NCBI GenBank assembly: GCA_032433765.1
Contig: JAVIAB010000102.1
Coordinates: forward strand, 14,189,358-14,253,357
DNA: 64,000 nucleotides
Direction of reading: 5' to 3'
Source of the DNA: Megaustenia siamemsis
Lineage: Eukaryota; Mollusca; Gastropoda; Stylommatophora; Ariophantidae
The notes under the pieces are model-generated. The model searched no databases, was not told the origin of the DNA, and was given only the letters and a program-made list of their open reading frames with translations. Shown in pieces: positions 63,320 through 64,000 of this stretch. Both the position numbers and the translations under genes were made by a program. The stretch's first letter is position 1; each line of letters opens with the position of its first letter.

Positions 63320-63450
63320 AGAACTGCTGGCGGGATAGGTAAACCCATGTCGTTCTCTAAGTCAAGTGGGTGTGGGTTCGACTCAGCGAAGGGCCAAACA
63401 CATTTTCACTTTCGCGAAATAAAAACTCTGAACACCTCGTGTCGAATTCA
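63320..63450 (+). mobile_element. Possible tRNA-like SINE head
   Basis: GTGTGGGTTCGACTCAGCGA resembles a B box region (GGTTCGACTC). An A box is not clear and the body matches no other family in the window. Confidence 0.25.
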
Positions 63451-63454
63451 CCGG

Positions 63455-63860
63455 ACATGCGGTCTTCATTCTCCTGACCCATAGAAAACCTCTCTATGCA
63501 CTCCAGAATAGATGAAACACTCCGCCGGACATGCGGTCTTCTTTCTCCTGTCCCATAGAAACCTCTCTATGCACTCCAGAAATAGATGAAACACTCCGCC
63601 GGACATGCGGTCTTCATCTCCTGTCCCATAGAACCTCTCTATGCACTCCAGAAATAGATGAAACACTCCGCCGGACATGCGGTCTTCATTCTCCTGTCCC
63701 ATAGAAACCTCTCTATGCACTCCAGAAATAGATGAAACACTCCGCCGGACATGCGGTCTTCATTCTCCTGTCCCATAGAAACCTCTCTATGCACTACAGA
63801 AATAGATGAAACACTCCGCCGGACATGCGGTCTTCATTCTCCTGACCCATAGAAATCTCT
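63455..63860. repeat. Minisatellite, 74-bp unit, about 5.5 copies
   Basis: The unit is TCCGCCGGACATGCGGTCTT, CATTCTCCTGTCCCATAGAA, ACCTCTCTATGCACTCCAGA, AATAGATGAAACAC. It contains the palindrome-like GCCGGACATGCGG. Some units lack one or two bases (72-73 bp). Confidence 0.94.
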
Positions 63861-64000
63861 ACGCAATCCAAAAATAGGCTCAACATCCTAACGATAGTCA
63901 TCATTAATCTCGTGTCTTTGAATATCATAGGAGAAAGTATCTCTGAGTTTACGTTACACAAGATCCATCTTTTGATCTTCCTCATTCATTTCATAGTTAT

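Noticed and set aside
63455..63860. Palindromic GCCGGACATGCGG as a regulatory operator
   Set aside because: It is part of a 74-bp tandem unit in eukaryotic DNA and has no gene next to it.

Overview
This window looks like intergenic or heterochromatin-like DNA from an animal, most likely a mollusc or another lophotrochozoan. The organism call is an inference. It rests on the AT-rich composition, eukaryotic transposon classes only (LINEs, tRNA-derived SINEs, a pogo/Tigger element, an IS630-Tc1-mariner element), dense minisatellites, and no bacterial gene structure. I find no single-copy host gene. The only intact protein-coding frame I believe is a 526-residue pogo/Tigger transposase at 24586-26166. 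It lies inside a complete 2,375-bp element (24076-26450) with terminal inverted repeats and a TA target duplication.

About one third of the window (roughly 22 kb) is tandem repeat. The main arrays are: 54-60-bp units at 1-760; 32-bp at 2365-2945; 21-bp at 4500-5345; 34-bp at 9040-9375; 70-bp at 17862-19618; 33/34-bp at 19800-21775; 35-bp at 23210-23690; 24-bp at 26900-31015; 32-bp at 32340-33015; a CT-tract/115-bp composite at 33310-34210; 42-bp at 35170-36095; 30-bp at 41765-44440; 45-bp at 48445-48960; 38-bp at 49640-50400; 35-bp at 53490-54015; 58-bp at 59585-62375; and 74-bp at 63455-63860. Arrays whose period is a multiple of three (21, 24, 30, 33, 42, 45, 54) give long but meaningless open frames.

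Between the arrays are decayed mobile elements. At least six kinds of non-LTR retrotransposon 3' ends can be told apart by their C-terminal protein signatures (called L-A to L-F here). There are several tRNA-headed SINE families. One SINE body is joined to two different tRNA-like heads. Further pieces are a hAT-like terminus, a Penelope-like fragment and unclassified interspersed repeats. Many insertions can be dated relative to each other because target-site duplications are still visible at 10671/10885, 19118/19335, 31280/31525, 39675/39958, 52420/52641, 52828/53467 and 58246/58536.

The most interesting theme is that minisatellites here are born from transposon sequence. The 70-bp array (17862-19618) starts on the last codons of a degenerate IS630-Tc1-mariner transposase and lies inside that element's inverted repeats (16990-19681). 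It was later invaded by a LINE fragment. The 42-bp array (35170-36095) is a tandem amplification of 14 codons from a LINE C-terminal region, and the rest of that LINE follows directly at its 3' edge. Several arrays also show higher-order duplications and directional homogenisation. I see no operon, CRISPR array, rRNA gene or functional tRNA gene.
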